Counted from the stretch's first letter, positions 17,375 to 26,871 are shown. The stretch is 47,210 nucleotides of DNA from Acidobacteriota bacterium (GCA_021731165.1 JAKFXY010000093.1:1-47210); one strand, 5' to 3'. The notes: a model not told the origin generated them from the letters alone. Made by a program: numbers and translations.

Positions 17375-18589
17375 CTACGCCGGCAACTCCAGCGCCGGCT
17401 GCCGCTCACCGGCGCCGGGTTCGAGGCCGCGCGCGAGTGTGAGGGCGATCGCGAGCAGCGCGAGGAGAAAGCAGGCGACCCCAGTCCAGCCGAAGCGCTC
17501 CCAAAACAACCCGCCCAGCGATCCCGTGACGCTCGCACCCAGGTAGTAGAAACAGAGATACAACGAAGAGGCCTGCGCCCTGCGTTGCTCCGCGTGCAGG
17601 CCGATCCAGCTGCTCGTCACGGAGTGGGCGCCGAAGAAGCCGGACGTCAGCAGGCCGATACCGCACACCACGGCGGCCAGAGGCGCGAGCATTGTCAGGA
17701 GTACTCCCGCCGCCATCAGGGCGAGTGTGAGGACGAGCGTGCGGCGGCGCCCGAAGCGGCCCGCCAGCGAGCCGGCCCACGGCGAGCTTGCCATGCCGAG
17801 GAGATACAGGATGAAGACCGACCCCGCCGCAGTCTGACTGAGCGCGTACGGCGGTTGCAGCAGCCGGAAGGCGATGTAGTTGTACGTGGCCATGAAGACG
17901 CCCATGAAGATGAAGCCCTCGGCGAACAGACGCGCGAGGAGCGGATCGCGCAGGTGCGCGGTGTAGGCGCGCACGAGGGTTCCGGGCGCCAGCGAGCGCC
18001 TCCTGAAGTGCGCCGACGGCGGCAGCGCGATCCAGACGACTAGTGCGGCCACTGTACCGATGCCGCCAATGACGGCCACCGCCACTCGCCACGATGCCGC
18101 GTCGGTGAGCACAGCAGTGAGCAGGCGCCCGCTCATGCCGCCAAGTGCCGTGCCGCTCACGTACAGCCCCATCGCGAGCCCGACCGACGAGCGATCGATC
18201 TCCTCCCCGACATAGGCCATGGCAATGGCCGGCAAGCCCGCGAACGCGATCCCTTCAATCGCCCGGATCGTCAGAAACGCCGGCCACGACGGTGCCGCCG
18301 CCGAGGCCATCGTCAGCAGGGCCGCCAGCATCAGCGACGTCACCATCAGCGGCTTCCGGCCCCATCCTTCCGAGAGCGCGCCGAGGACGATCATGGCCGC
18401 GGCCAGGCAGCCGGTCGTCACCGACACGGCGAGGCTGCTGGAGGCCGCACTGAGCCCGAACTCCCGCGTGAATTCCGGCAGCAGCGGCTGGACGCAGTAC
18501 ATCAGCGCGAAAGTGGAGAAGCCGGCGGAGAACAGCGCGAGCATGGTGCGGCGAAACTCCGCGCTCCCGCGCTCGATAAGAAGGGCCAC
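17375..18589 (-). CDS. MFS transporter, YnfM-like drug/metabolite exporter
   Basis: 404 residues with about 12 predicted membrane segments, typical of the major facilitator superfamily. The N-terminus (IERGSAEFRRTMLALFSAGFSTFALMYCVQPLLPEF) aligns in style with E. coli YnfM-like proteins, and the loop 2-3 motif is GALSEGWGRKPLM. The GTG start at 18589 preserves the conserved pre-membrane segment that an internal ATG would remove. It converges with the kinase gene (15 bp apart) and lies 57 bp after the RND pump gene on the same strand, so it could be the tail of that operon. Substrate unknown. Confidence 0.85.
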   Translation of the reverse strand: MALLIERGSAEFRRTMLALFSAGFSTFALMYCVQPLLPEFTREFGLSAASSSLAVSVTTGCLAAAMIVLGALSEGWGRKPLMVTSLMLAALLTMASAAAPSWPAFLTIRAIEGIAFAGLPAIAMAYVGEEIDRSSVGLAMGLYVSGTALGGMSGRLLTAVLTDAASWRVAVAVIGGIGTVAALVVWIALPPSAHFRRRSLAPGTLVRAYTAHLRDPLLARLFAEGFIFMGVFMATYNYIAFRLLQPPYALSQTAAGSVFILYLLGMASSPWAGSLAGRFGRRRTLVLTLALMAAGVLLTMLAPLAAVVCGIGLLTSGFFGAHSVTSSWIGLHAEQRRAQASSLYLCFYYLGASVTGSLGGLFWERFGWTGVACFLLALLAIALTLARGLEPGAGERQPALELPA

Positions 18590-18646
18590 TTGAGCGATGA
18601 TATGCGCTCCGCCTTCGCGCGCCGCTCGACAGTTCTTAGGAGAGGC

Positions 18647-21600
18647 TCATGCCGGTGATGCCAGGCCCTGAGTGACCGCCATGGCACCCCGGACCTGATG
18701 GCGCCTCCACAGCGCGTACGCCGCCGGGAGCACGAGCAGCGTCAGGACCATGCACGACCAGAGGCCACCGACCACCGGTGCGGCGGTGCGCGCCGACACG
18801 TCGGCGCCGACACCTGCCTCCCACAGCAGCGGCAGGAGTCCGAGGACGGTCGTGGCGACCGTCATGACGAGCGGCCGCACGCGAGCAGCCGCGCCTTCGA
18901 TGACCGCAGCGTCCACGTCATCCGGCGAGCTGATACGGCCTTCCCGCATGTACCGCGTGAACGCTTCGTCCAGGTAGACGATCATGACGATGCCGGTCTC
19001 TGCAGCCACGCCCGCGACTGCAATGAGACCCACCCACACGGCTGTGGACAGGTTGTAGTCCATGAAGGCAAGGAGCCAGACGCTTCCTGCGACAGCAAAC
19101 GGCAAGCTGCTCAGCACCAGGAATGTCTGCGGCCAGCCGCGGAGCGAAAGGTACACGAGGGCGATCACCAGCAGCAACGTCAGCGGGACGACGTACTGGA
19201 GCCGATCTTCCATCTGGGCCAGGAACTCGTACTGTCCGGTCCACTGCAGCCGGTATCCAGGCGGCAAGGTCAGGCGCGCACCGACGATCGCCTTCGCCTC
19301 CTCCACCCAGCCTCCGAGGTCTCGAGCGGTCGGGTCGATGTCCGCGTAGACGTACCCGACGAGGACACCGTTCTCGTCCTTGATCATCGGCGGGCCAGTC
19401 GTGACCCTGACCTCGGCGAGTTGTCCCAGCGGGACCGCAGCCAACGGCGGGCGCCAGCGCTCGCTGAAGTCGATGTCCTGAGACGCCGGAGACATCGTGC
19501 TAGAGGGGCTCGACGCCATGCCTCCGCCCGCTGCGCTCGTCGACCTGGCGCGCCTGTTCCCGCCGGACATCCCTCCCATGCCGCCACCGGCGGCCGAAGA
19601 GCCGACCATGGCCGAGGATGCGGACGCTGCGCCCGCACCTGCGTTACCCGGCTCCGGCTCCGCGACCGACGCTGAGGAGGGAACCGGGACGAGAATCGCG
19701 CGCAACGCGTCGGGGTCTGAGCGGTAGTCGGCGGCGAAGCGCAGGTTGATCGAGAAGCGCGCGCGTCCTGCGATCGCCGTTGAGACCGGCATTCCGCCGA
19801 CCGCCGCTTCCACGACGTCCTGCACGTCGCGAACGGTGAGGCCGTAACGAGCGATGGCCTCGCGATCAGGCACGATGTCCACGTATTCCCGTCCTGTTTG
19901 CCGCTCCGCAAACGTGCTGCGGGTCCCAGGCACCTGCCGAAGCAGCCCCTCGAGTGCAATGCTCACGCGCTCGATCTCATTGAGGTCGGTGCCGAACACC
20001 TTCACGCCGACCGGCGTCCGCACACCGGTGGTGAGCATGTCGATCCGGGTGCGGATGGGTGGCGATACGGCCATCTGGTAGCCCGGCATCCGCAGCCCCA
20101 TACTCAGGTCGCGAGACAGCCCTGCGAGCGTGCGCGGCGTCTCCTCGGGCCAAATCGTCCGCAGCGCTGGCTTCGTCCACTCGGGCGCGCCGCTGCCATA
20201 CCAGCGTTCTGTGTGGCGCAGCGGCCACTGATCGCGCGGCCGCAGCGTGACCACCGACTCAATCATGTCGAGTTGTGCTGGGTCGGTGGCCGTCTCCGCA
20301 CGACCAGCCTTGCCGTGCACCGATGCCACTTCCGGGAACGACATGATGATCCGGTTCTGCGCGGTGAGCGCCCGTCTCGCCTCCTCGATGGAGATGCCCG
20401 GCAGCGTCGTCGGCATCACCAGCAGCGATCCTTCGTCAAGGGGCGGCATGAATTCAGATCCTAGCCGCTGGAATACCGGGACCGTCGCGATCATCAGGAT
20501 GGCCGCCGCGGCGATGACAGCAACACGGAACCGGACGACGACCCTGGCCACCGGCTCGTAGAGTGTGCGGAGCACCCGACTCACGGGATTGGCCGCCTCC
20601 GTCCGGAAGCGTCCGCGTAGGAGCAGCACCATCAGGGGAGGGGCGAGCGTGATCGACAGGATGGCCGCGGCGAACATCGCAAACGTCTTCGTGTACGCCA
20701 ACGGCTTGAACAGCCGTCCGGCCTGGCCCGCCAATGTGAAGATCGGCAGGAAGCTGACAGTAATAAGAATCAGCGAGAAGAAGATCGGCCGCCCGACCTC
20801 CTTGCACGCGTTGACGATGATGCGCTTGCGATCTGCCTCCCGACCGGCGGCCGCGAGTCGGACGTGCGCGTTCTCGATGAGCACGATGGCCGCGTCGGCC
20901 AGCTCGCCGACGGCGATCGCGATCCCTCCGAGCGACATGATGTTGGACGTCAGCCCAAGGTAGCGAATCGCGATGAACGACAGGAGTACGGCGAGCGGCA
21001 GCACGATCATCACGACGAGCGCCGACTGCAGGTGGAACAGGAACACCGCGCAGATGACGGTGACGATGATGCCTTGCTGGAGAAGGGTGGTTGTCAGGGT
21101 ATCGATCGACCCGCGGATCAGTCCCGATCGGTCGTAGGTAGGCACCAGATGCACGCCGTCGGGGAGCCGCAGCGTGGCGATTTGAGCCTCCACCGCCTCG
21201 ATGACCTGGAGCGCGTTGGAGCTGATGCGCATGACGACGATACCGCCCACGGTTTCGCCGGCGCCGTTCCAATCCGCGGCTCCGCGGCGGATCTCCGGGC
21301 CGTACTGCACCGTCGCGATGTCACGCAGCCGCACGGGCGTCCCGCCGGCGCCAAGCGTCACGACGCTCTGCTGGAGGTCGGCGAGCGTCTTGACATAGCC
21401 ACGCCCGCGCAACACGTACTCGCGGCCGGCCAGCTCCAGCACGCGGGCGCCGACTTCCGCGTTGGCGTCACGAACCGACCGCGTGACGTCGCCGAGTGTC
21501 AGCCCGAAGGAGACGAGCCGCTCGGGGTTGATCACTATCTGGTACTGGCGCTCGAAGCCGCCCAGCGAGGCGACCTCCGCGACTCCTGCGACCGCCTGCA

Positions 21601-22102
21601 GGGCCGGACGCACCGTGAAGTCCTGTAGCGCCCGTAGCTCCGCCAGGTCCATCCGCCCCGTTCGGTCGTGAAGGACGTACTGGTACACCCAGCCCACCCC
21701 GCTGGCGTCAGGACCGAGCGTAGGAGAGACGCCGGGCGGCAACAGTTGCTGCACGCGACCGATCTGTTCAAGGACGCGCGTGCGCGCCCAGTAGATGTCG
21801 GTCCCGTCGCCGAAGATGACGTAGGTGAAGCTCATGCCGAACATCGAGTAGCCGCGCACGGTCGCGACGTCCGGCGTGCTCTGGAGTGCGCGCACGAGTG
21901 GATAAGTGATCTGGTCCTCGACGAGATCGGGACTGCGGCCCATCCACTCGGTGTAGACGATGACCTGTGGGTCCGAGAGGTCTGGCACCGCGTCGAGGGG
22001 AGTCTTTCGCACCGAGTCGACGGCCCAGAGCGAGAGCACGATGACGACGCCGAAGACGATCCAGCGGTGGCGGACCGACAGTTCGATGATGCGTTCGACC
22101 AT
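18647..22102 (-). CDS. cusA: CusA/CzcA-family heavy-metal RND efflux pump with an unusual Gly/Ser/Met-rich insertion
   Basis: 1151-residue inner-membrane pump that would export metal, probably Cu(I)/Ag(I), using the proton gradient. Typical features: N-terminal helix VERIIELSVRHRW, PLDAVPDLSDPQVIVYTEW, the helix-4 region GIAIAVGELADAAIVLIENAH with the proton-relay Asp, FMPPLDEGSLLVMPTTLPG, IRTRIDMLTTGVRTPVGVKV with a Met expected in the CusA site, and about 12 membrane segments. CusA is about 1047 residues; the excess is largely a low-complexity block at about residues 808-876, rich in Gly, Ser, Ala and Met, inside the second periplasmic region. It lies 14 bp downstream of the adaptor gene in an operon with adaptor, TolC-like protein and two His/Cys proteins. 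Confidence 0.92.
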   Translation of the reverse strand: MVERIIELSVRHRWIVFGVVIVLSLWAVDSVRKTPLDAVPDLSDPQVIVYTEWMGRSPDLVEDQITYPLVRALQSTPDVATVRGYSMFGMSFTYVIFGDGTDIYWARTRVLEQIGRVQQLLPPGVSPTLGPDASGVGWVYQYVLHDRTGRMDLAELRALQDFTVRPALQAVAGVAEVASLGGFERQYQIVINPERLVSFGLTLGDVTRSVRDANAEVGARVLELAGREYVLRGRGYVKTLADLQQSVVTLGAGGTPVRLRDIATVQYGPEIRRGAADWNGAGETVGGIVVMRISSNALQVIEAVEAQIATLRLPDGVHLVPTYDRSGLIRGSIDTLTTTLLQQGIIVTVICAVFLFHLQSALVVMIVLPLAVLLSFIAIRYLGLTSNIMSLGGIAIAVGELADAAIVLIENAHVRLAAAGREADRKRIIVNACKEVGRPIFFSLILITVSFLPIFTLAGQAGRLFKPLAYTKTFAMFAAAILSITLAPPLMVLLLRGRFRTEAANPVSRVLRTLYEPVARVVVRFRVAVIAAAAILMIATVPVFQRLGSEFMPPLDEGSLLVMPTTLPGISIEEARRALTAQNRIIMSFPEVASVHGKAGRAETATDPAQLDMIESVVTLRPRDQWPLRHTERWYGSGAPEWTKPALRTIWPEETPRTLAGLSRDLSMGLRMPGYQMAVSPPIRTRIDMLTTGVRTPVGVKVFGTDLNEIERVSIALEGLLRQVPGTRSTFAERQTGREYVDIVPDREAIARYGLTVRDVQDVVEAAVGGMPVSTAIAGRARFSINLRFAADYRSDPDALRAILVPVPSSASVAEPEPGNAGAGAASASSAMVGSSAAGGGMGGMSGGNRRARSTSAAGGGMASSPSSTMSPASQDIDFSERWRPPLAAVPLGQLAEVRVTTGPPMIKDENGVLVGYVYADIDPTARDLGGWVEEAKAIVGARLTLPPGYRLQWTGQYEFLAQMEDRLQYVVPLTLLLVIALVYLSLRGWPQTFLVLSSLPFAVAGSVWLLAFMDYNLSTAVWVGLIAVAGVAAETGIVMIVYLDEAFTRYMREGRISSPDDVDAAVIEGAAARVRPLVMTVATTVLGLLPLLWEAGVGADVSARTAAPVVGGLWSCMVLTLLVLPAAYALWRRHQVRGAMAVTQGLASPA

Positions 22103-22116
22103 GGCTGGCTCTCGCT

Positions 22117-23340
22117 CTAGTGACCTGCGTGCGGCGCCACTTCGGCTGGAGCCTGGTCAGCCGCCGGAGCGCTCCCGCCGTGTGCGTGGCCTTCAGGGCC
22201 GCCCGTGGCGCGCAGGCGGCTCTCCGAGTCGAGGAGAAACACTCCTGCCGAGACGATTTGATCGCCGGCCGCGAGGCCGTCGAGGATTTCGACGCGGTCC
22301 GCCAGACGCGCGCCGACCGTCACGAGCCGCGGCTCGAACCGGTCACCCGCAGCCACAAAGACGTGCTGCTGAAGGCCGGTGTCGACCAGCGCATCGCGGG
22401 GGACGGTGAGTGTTCGCCGGCCGGGTGCGGTGAATATCGCTGCGCCATATGAACCGGGTCTCAGCGTCCCACTCTGGTTGGCCGCGGACAACCGCACGCG
22501 GAGGGTGCGCGTTCGTTCCGATAGCATCGGGTAGATGAAGTCGACTCGTGCCGTGAATGCCGGCCGGCCCGACGCGGGGAACTCCAACTGCGCAGTTCTC
22601 CCGAGACGCACGGCCGGGATGTCCGCCTCCGACACCTCAGCGAGGACCCACACTCGTGAGAGGTCTGCGATGGTCAGCAGCTCGGTCGAGGGGTCGACCG
22701 CTGTGCCGACGCTGACCCCGCGGTGGACGACCACGCCGCCGCGTGGCGCGACGACCGTGACAAGCCGCATCGGCTCACCGGTCTGCTCGATGGTTGAAAT
22801 CTCTTCAGCGGCCATACCGAGCACGCCGAGTCGGGTGCGGCCGCTGGCGACCACGGCGCTGGCGATGCCGGAGGCTGCGTAGCGGCGGGCGGCCAGGTAC
22901 TCCGTCTGTGACGACAGCAGGTCTTGCGAGAAGATGTGCGCCAGCGGCTGGCCCGCACGCACGAATTCGCCGGTTGTGCTCACGTCGAGCTGTTCCACCC
23001 ATCCTGACACGCGTGTGTGGATGTGCGAGAGCCGAGATTCATCCGGCACGATCGTCGCGACGGCGCGCACCGTCTGCGCCAACGATTCCTCACGTACCGG
23101 CTCGATGCGGATCCCGAGCTGCTGCATCGTCTCACTGCTGACATCGATTACCACACGGTCGTGCGCGTCGGGGACCGCGCCGCTGGTGGTGCCCTGCACG
23201 ACCGGGACGGTCGCGGGGGAGCCGCCACCAAATGGCCAGCCCCCGCGTGATTGTTGTACCAACAGGACCGCGGCGATCACGGCCGTCGTGGTCGCTATCG
23301 TGAGCAGCACGGCGCGAAGCGGAAAGTGTTGGGAGGTCAT
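22117..23340 (-). CDS. cusB: RND efflux periplasmic adaptor, CusB family
   Basis: 407-residue membrane-fusion protein. An N-terminal membrane anchor (about residues 8-28) is followed by the CusB core: VIDVSSETMQQLGIR, the barrel-sandwich segment VSGWVEQLDVSTTGEFVRAGQPL, a short hairpin domain, VAPRGGVVVHRGVSVG and LTIADLSRVWVLAEV, then VRLSAANQSGTLRPGSYGAAIF. The C-terminus is His-rich (GHAHGG and a terminal PHAGH), which could bind metal. The ATG at 23340 overlaps the TolC-like gene stop by 4 bp (ATGA). Confidence 0.9.
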   Translation of the reverse strand: MTSQHFPLRAVLLTIATTTAVIAAVLLVQQSRGGWPFGGGSPATVPVVQGTTSGAVPDAHDRVVIDVSSETMQQLGIRIEPVREESLAQTVRAVATIVPDESRLSHIHTRVSGWVEQLDVSTTGEFVRAGQPLAHIFSQDLLSSQTEYLAARRYAASGIASAVVASGRTRLGVLGMAAEEISTIEQTGEPMRLVTVVAPRGGVVVHRGVSVGTAVDPSTELLTIADLSRVWVLAEVSEADIPAVRLGRTAQLEFPASGRPAFTARVDFIYPMLSERTRTLRVRLSAANQSGTLRPGSYGAAIFTAPGRRTLTVPRDALVDTGLQQHVFVAAGDRFEPRLVTVGARLADRVEILDGLAAGDQIVSAGVFLLDSESRLRATGGPEGHAHGGSAPAADQAPAEVAPHAGH

Positions 23341-24620
23341 GGCGCGAGCACCTCGTACGACCCGATGGCGCGCCCCAGGCGCGCCCACGCAAGACCAAGC
23401 TCCGTGTCCGCCGCGATCAGGTCCGACTGCACGGACCAGAGTGCCTGTACGGCTTCGATCACGCTGACGAGCGGCAGCTGGCCAGACGCGTAGCCCGCGA
23501 CGGCCGGTTCGATCACCATGCGCGCGCGCGGCAGCACATTGGAGGTAAGCGCCGCCTGTCGATCGCGTGCAGCCTGAAGCTGATTCACGGCGACGGCCGC
23601 GTCACCCTCGATCATGCGAGTCATCGCTCGAAGGTCGGCCTCCGACATTGCGTGCATGGCCTGCGCTTCGGCGACGCCGGCGCGGAGCTTCCCACGCCAG
23701 ATCGGCAGGCTGAGGCCGACCATGGCCATCCACCCTTTGCCCTCGGCCATGGTGTAGGCCGGCCCAGTGCGGATGGTGGCCATGGGACGGAACATGTCGC
23801 GCATCACCTGCACGTCCGCCTCGGCGCGGACGATGTCGGCGCGTCCGGCGGCAAGTTCTGGGCGGGATGTCAGCGCCGTCTTGATTGCGGACCAGGCGGG
23901 CAGCGGTGCGGTGAAGGCGGGGGACGCGAGGGCGGGCACCGCCAGGTCGGCGTCGAGCGCGAGGCTCGTGTTGAGCATCGCTTCTGCGCCGCGCGCCTCG
24001 CTGACAAGCGCGCGCGCGAACACGTCGAGCCGCGCGACCTCGACCTCCGCGCGTAGCACGTCGGATTGCGGAGCCGTTCCGCTCGCGTACCGCGCGTTCG
24101 CCGCAGTCACGACGTCCCGCGCGAAGCCGATCTGTTCGGCGACCAGCGCCGCCGTCCGGCGTCGCTCCTGTAGCATCAGGAAGGCACTGGCGGCCTGAAT
24201 GCTCACGTCTAACGTGGCCCGGTTTGTCTCCGCTCGCAGCCGATCGACGTCTGCCAGGGCGGATGTGCGACGGTGCCGGCGAATCCCTGATAGTGGGATC
24301 TGTTGCTCAATGGTGACGCTCACATCCGCGCCGCCCAGCATGAACGGCAGGTGATCGAGCGAGGGCGAGATCATCGGATCCGCGAGCGCCGACACGATGG
24401 TCGGCCGCGCCTCGCTGGCGCGCGTGCGCGCCCGCGCGGCCTGAATCTCGTCCCTCCGCTCGCTGGCGACCCTGATGACGTCGTCGAGCCCGAGTGGCGA
24501 CGGGAGCACCGGTGTCGTCTGGCCCACCGCCGGAGTCGGCCAGGTCGTGGCCCACACCGTGAGGAGAAGAACGAATCGAAGGCCCGCGAGGCGTGTCATA
24601 TCGATCACCGCGTGTGTCAT
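23337..24620 (-). CDS. TolC-family outer-membrane efflux protein, CusC-like
   Basis: About 427 residues. After a signal peptide (to about residue 33, TPAVGQ) there are two structural repeats of the outer membrane efflux protein family: long amphipathic helices (LDDVIRVASERRDEIQAARARTRASEAR; ATLDVSIQAASAFLMLQERRRTAALVAEQI) and a second half from SRPELAAGRADIVRAEADVQ. A Met-rich stretch in the second half (MRDMFRPMATI...YTMAEGKGWMAM) is noticeable. It forms the outer channel of the tripartite pump. Start chosen at ATG 24620; ATG 24599 is possible. The next gene upstream ends 54 bp away. Confidence 0.85.
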   Translation of the reverse strand: MTHAVIDMTRLAGLRFVLLLTVWATTWPTPAVGQTTPVLPSPLGLDDVIRVASERRDEIQAARARTRASEARPTIVSALADPMISPSLDHLPFMLGGADVSVTIEQQIPLSGIRRHRRTSALADVDRLRAETNRATLDVSIQAASAFLMLQERRRTAALVAEQIGFARDVVTAANARYASGTAPQSDVLRAEVEVARLDVFARALVSEARGAEAMLNTSLALDADLAVPALASPAFTAPLPAWSAIKTALTSRPELAAGRADIVRAEADVQVMRDMFRPMATIRTGPAYTMAEGKGWMAMVGLSLPIWRGKLRAGVAEAQAMHAMSEADLRAMTRMIEGDAAVAVNQLQAARDRQAALTSNVLPRARMVIEPAVAGYASGQLPLVSVIEAVQALWSVQSDLIAADTELGLAWARLGRAIGSYEVLAP

Positions 24621-24674
24621 CCACTCCGTCCGGGCCGGCGGAACGTTGCCGGCCTGGATGATCAACGTCGATGC

Positions 24675-25367
24675 TTACCGGGCGACGCCGGCAAGCTCCT
24701 TGTGCATTGCGGCAGCGGCCGTCGCTTCCTTGGCTGAATTCTTCGACAGTGTGGCCAAGCGGTCACAGTGCACGGCCGCCTGGGTGATTCGCGTGCCCCG
24801 GTAGGCTTGCGCCATCGCGGCGTGATCAGTGGCGTCCGCGGTATACCTCTTCGCCAACGTCAGGAAGTACTCTTGGAAGGCGCGGTGATCGGCGGACGTG
24901 GTCGCCTTGGCCGCCAGCGCAGTGAGCTCCTCTGCGGTGGGTGCTGGAGCGCCGGCACCACCTTCGAAGCGGGCCGCGCCACGTGGGACCGCGGACGCCT
25001 TACCTGCCGCCAGCCCTTCGTGATGCGCTGCGAGCTCACGGAGCGTTGCGGCGGACTGCAGGTTCAGTTTCTCGAGGCTCTTGCAATGATCGGCCGCGGA
25101 GTTTGCCGCAGTCCGCCGGACGGGACTCGCGATGAACGCCTGCGCCATGGCGCTGTGGCGCTTGGCATCGGCCGCGTACTGCTCGGCAAGCACGGCGAAG
25201 TGCACTTCGAGCCGTGCATGATCGGCAGGTTCTGCGCGCTTGATGAGCTCCTGTATCTCGAGTGAATTCAGAACGGCCGAAGATGTTGTCTGTGCGGCCG
25301 CGGTCCCCACGAAAGTGGAAAATGCCAGCACACCTATCGACAATGCGCCGAGACGGATCGCTCTCAT
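24675..25367 (-). CDS. Periplasmic protein with duplicated His/Cys/Met module (tandem copy 1), unknown family
   Basis: 230 residues: signal peptide (about 1-26), then two alpha-helical modules of about 75 residues joined by a Pro/Gly/Ala linker (about 122-147). Module 1 has H50, H56, Y64, H71, M74, H94-C95 and H115-H116. Module 2 repeats H161, Y175, H182, M185, H200-C201 and H222; the first four landmarks are offset by exactly 111 residues. The pattern H-x2-M ... HC ... H in helices suggests a metal-binding four-helix bundle. I do not recognise the family. It shares signal, leader (AAAGGTTGGTT before the start) and overall plan with the next gene upstream, from which it is separated by 120 bp, and it leads into the CusCBA-type genes, so a periplasmic copper chaperone or store is a reasonable guess. 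Confidence 0.75.
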   Translation of the reverse strand: MRAIRLGALSIGVLAFSTFVGTAAAQTTSSAVLNSLEIQELIKRAEPADHARLEVHFAVLAEQYAADAKRHSAMAQAFIASPVRRTAANSAADHCKSLEKLNLQSAATLRELAAHHEGLAAGKASAVPRGAARFEGGAGAPAPTAEELTALAAKATTSADHRAFQEYFLTLAKRYTADATDHAAMAQAYRGTRITQAAVHCDRLATLSKNSAKEATAAAAMHKELAGVAR

Positions 25368-25487
25368 GACGTAACCAACCTTTCTCGTCACCTTAGTCAC
25401 CGCGCCGCTGCTGTTGTCGACCACCGCTTGCTCGACCTTCCGACCGGGCTGGCACCACATGGCCAGCCCGGATGGGGAGGCCGCTGC

Positions 25488-26177
25488 TCACCGGGCAATG
25501 CCGGCAAGCTGCTCGTGCATCATGGCAGCCGCAGTAGCATCCTTGGCCGAGTCCCGCGACAGCGAGATCAGACGATCGCAATGCACGGCCGCCTGGGCGA
25601 TACGCGTGCCCCTGTAGGCTTGCGCCAACGCGACATGCTCATCGGCCTCCGCCGTGTATCGCTTCGCCAGTGTCAGGAAGTACTCCTGGAGGGCGCGGTG
25701 ATCGGCGGGCGTGCGTGCCTTGGCCGCCATGGCGTTGAGCTCCTGATCGGTCGGCGTCGGCGTCCCTGCGCCCCCTTCGAAGCGGGCGCCCGCAGCTGGC
25801 GGTGTGGCTGCGGCGCCAGACGCCAGTTTCTGGTGGTAGGTTGCCAGCTCACGTACGGTCGTCGCCGACTGGGTACTGAGCTCCGCAAGGCGTGTGCAGT
25901 GTGCGCTCATGCCCGTTGCCAGACTGCGACTCGGGTTGCCGACGAAAGCCTTCGCCATCGCGGTGTGCCGCCTGGCCTCCGCCGCGTAGCGCTCGGCCAG
26001 CGCGGCGAAGTGCCCGCTCAGCCGGGCGTTGTCGCCAGGTTGGGCGCTGGCGACGAGCCTGCGGACCTCCGGTGCATTGAGGATGGGCGACGCTGCCGTC
26101 TGGGCCGCGGCCGTTCCGGCAAGTATTAGAAGCGCCAGCGTGCCAATCGCCAGCGCGTGGATTCTGATTGTTGTCAT
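25488..26177 (-). CDS. Periplasmic protein with duplicated His/Cys/Met module (tandem copy 2), unknown family
   Basis: 229-residue paralogue of the protein at 24675-25367. Signal peptide to about residue 26. Module 1 carries H56, Y64, H71, M74, H93-C94 and H115; module 2 carries H160, Y174, H181, H199-C200 and H221. N50 replaces the first His of module 1 and L184 replaces the Met of module 2, so the strictly shared residues in all four modules are the Tyr, the following His, the HC pair and the last His. DNA identity with copy 1 is very high near the 3' end (CGGCCGCCTGG region), indicating a fairly recent duplication that included the ribosome-binding region. No known function. Confidence 0.75.
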   Translation of the reverse strand: MTTIRIHALAIGTLALLILAGTAAAQTAASPILNAPEVRRLVASAQPGDNARLSGHFAALAERYAAEARRHTAMAKAFVGNPSRSLATGMSAHCTRLAELSTQSATTVRELATYHQKLASGAAATPPAAGARFEGGAGTPTPTDQELNAMAAKARTPADHRALQEYFLTLAKRYTAEADEHVALAQAYRGTRIAQAAVHCDRLISLSRDSAKDATAAAMMHEQLAGIAR

Positions 26178-26377
26178 GACGAACCAACCTTTCTTCTCTT
26201 CGTAACGTAAATCGCAATCTCTACGAGTCTTCGACCACTCTCCGGGTCAGCGCTGCTCGTGGCGCCGTGCCACCCGCATGCAGTTCGCGGACGTCTTCGA
26301 GTCGGTCGCGCGAACGCATTCCGTCGTGGCGGATCCAGGCGAATGCGTAGCGACAGGGCTACGCCTGAGGAAGGTGT

Positions 26378-26743
26378 TTAGAGCCGAAGAACGGAGTAAA
26401 GCGTAGGTCCACGTGGAAGCAGGACCTGGAAGACGTGCGACCCCGCAGGGACACGCTCGATATCCGGCGGTATCCAACCGAGGGGTAACACCGCGGGTTC
26501 ACTGGCCGCGGGTCCGGACTCCACCCGCCGATCCTCGAGCAGGAACGGCGCAATCCCGACTGCGTCATGGCAGCCGGGCGGCGCTTCGACGTGCGGCCCT
26601 TCCGGGACGCTGATGTGTCCGTGATCGCAGCCAGCCGGGTGACGCTCGGTTGCCATTCCGCCGCACCATAGTTCACATGCGAGAGAACTCGTGGGCCCCC
26701 CGGCCATTGTGATCACGACCAGCAGCATCGTCGCTCGAAACAT
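26378..26743 (-). CDS. Small secreted Cys/His-rich protein, left member of a divergent pair
   Basis: 121 residues. A hydrophobic N-terminus (about 1-22) leads to C23-x3-C27-x2-M30, then H35, C39, H41, H43, H51 and C58-H59, followed by a Pro-rich tail ending PTLYSVLRL. The spacing and the soft-metal ligand content resemble small periplasmic copper-binding proteins of the DUF2946 sort, but I cannot assign a family. The start at 26743 is the only Met placing a signal peptide at the N-terminus. It faces away from an equally long protein at 26940-27305 with a similar ligand pattern, and precedes the two His/Cys-module genes by 200 bp in the same direction; that gap shows no further gene. Confidence 0.6.
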   Translation of the reverse strand: MFRATMLLVVITMAGGPTSSLACELWCGGMATERHPAGCDHGHISVPEGPHVEAPPGCHDAVGIAPFLLEDRRVESGPAASEPAVLPLGWIPPDIERVPAGSHVFQVLLPRGPTLYSVLRL

Positions 26744-26848
26744 GGCGTCGCCACTGTGACGGGCAAGCGCAATGCCACGACGACAGGCGCTGAATCGTCC
26801 TGGAAAAGTGGTGGTGAACGGAGGACTCGCTGGCAGGCTGCCGGAGAA

Positions 26849-26867
26849 TTCCCGCGCGATGCGGGAA
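26849..26867. other. 7-bp inverted repeat in divergent promoter region
   Basis: TTCCCGC (26849-26855) and GCGGGAA (26861-26867) are exact complements with a 5-base centre. It sits between the two divergent Cys/His-rich genes, next to a second inverted repeat, and could be a regulator site. Confidence 0.3.
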
Positions 26868-26871
26868 ATCT

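Noticed and set aside
26247-26377. Short minus-strand frame ending in a His-Glu-Gln sequence, considered as a broken third copy of the His/Cys-module gene
   Set aside because: The resemblance is limited to a few residues, and the characteristic His-Cys pair and spacing are missing.
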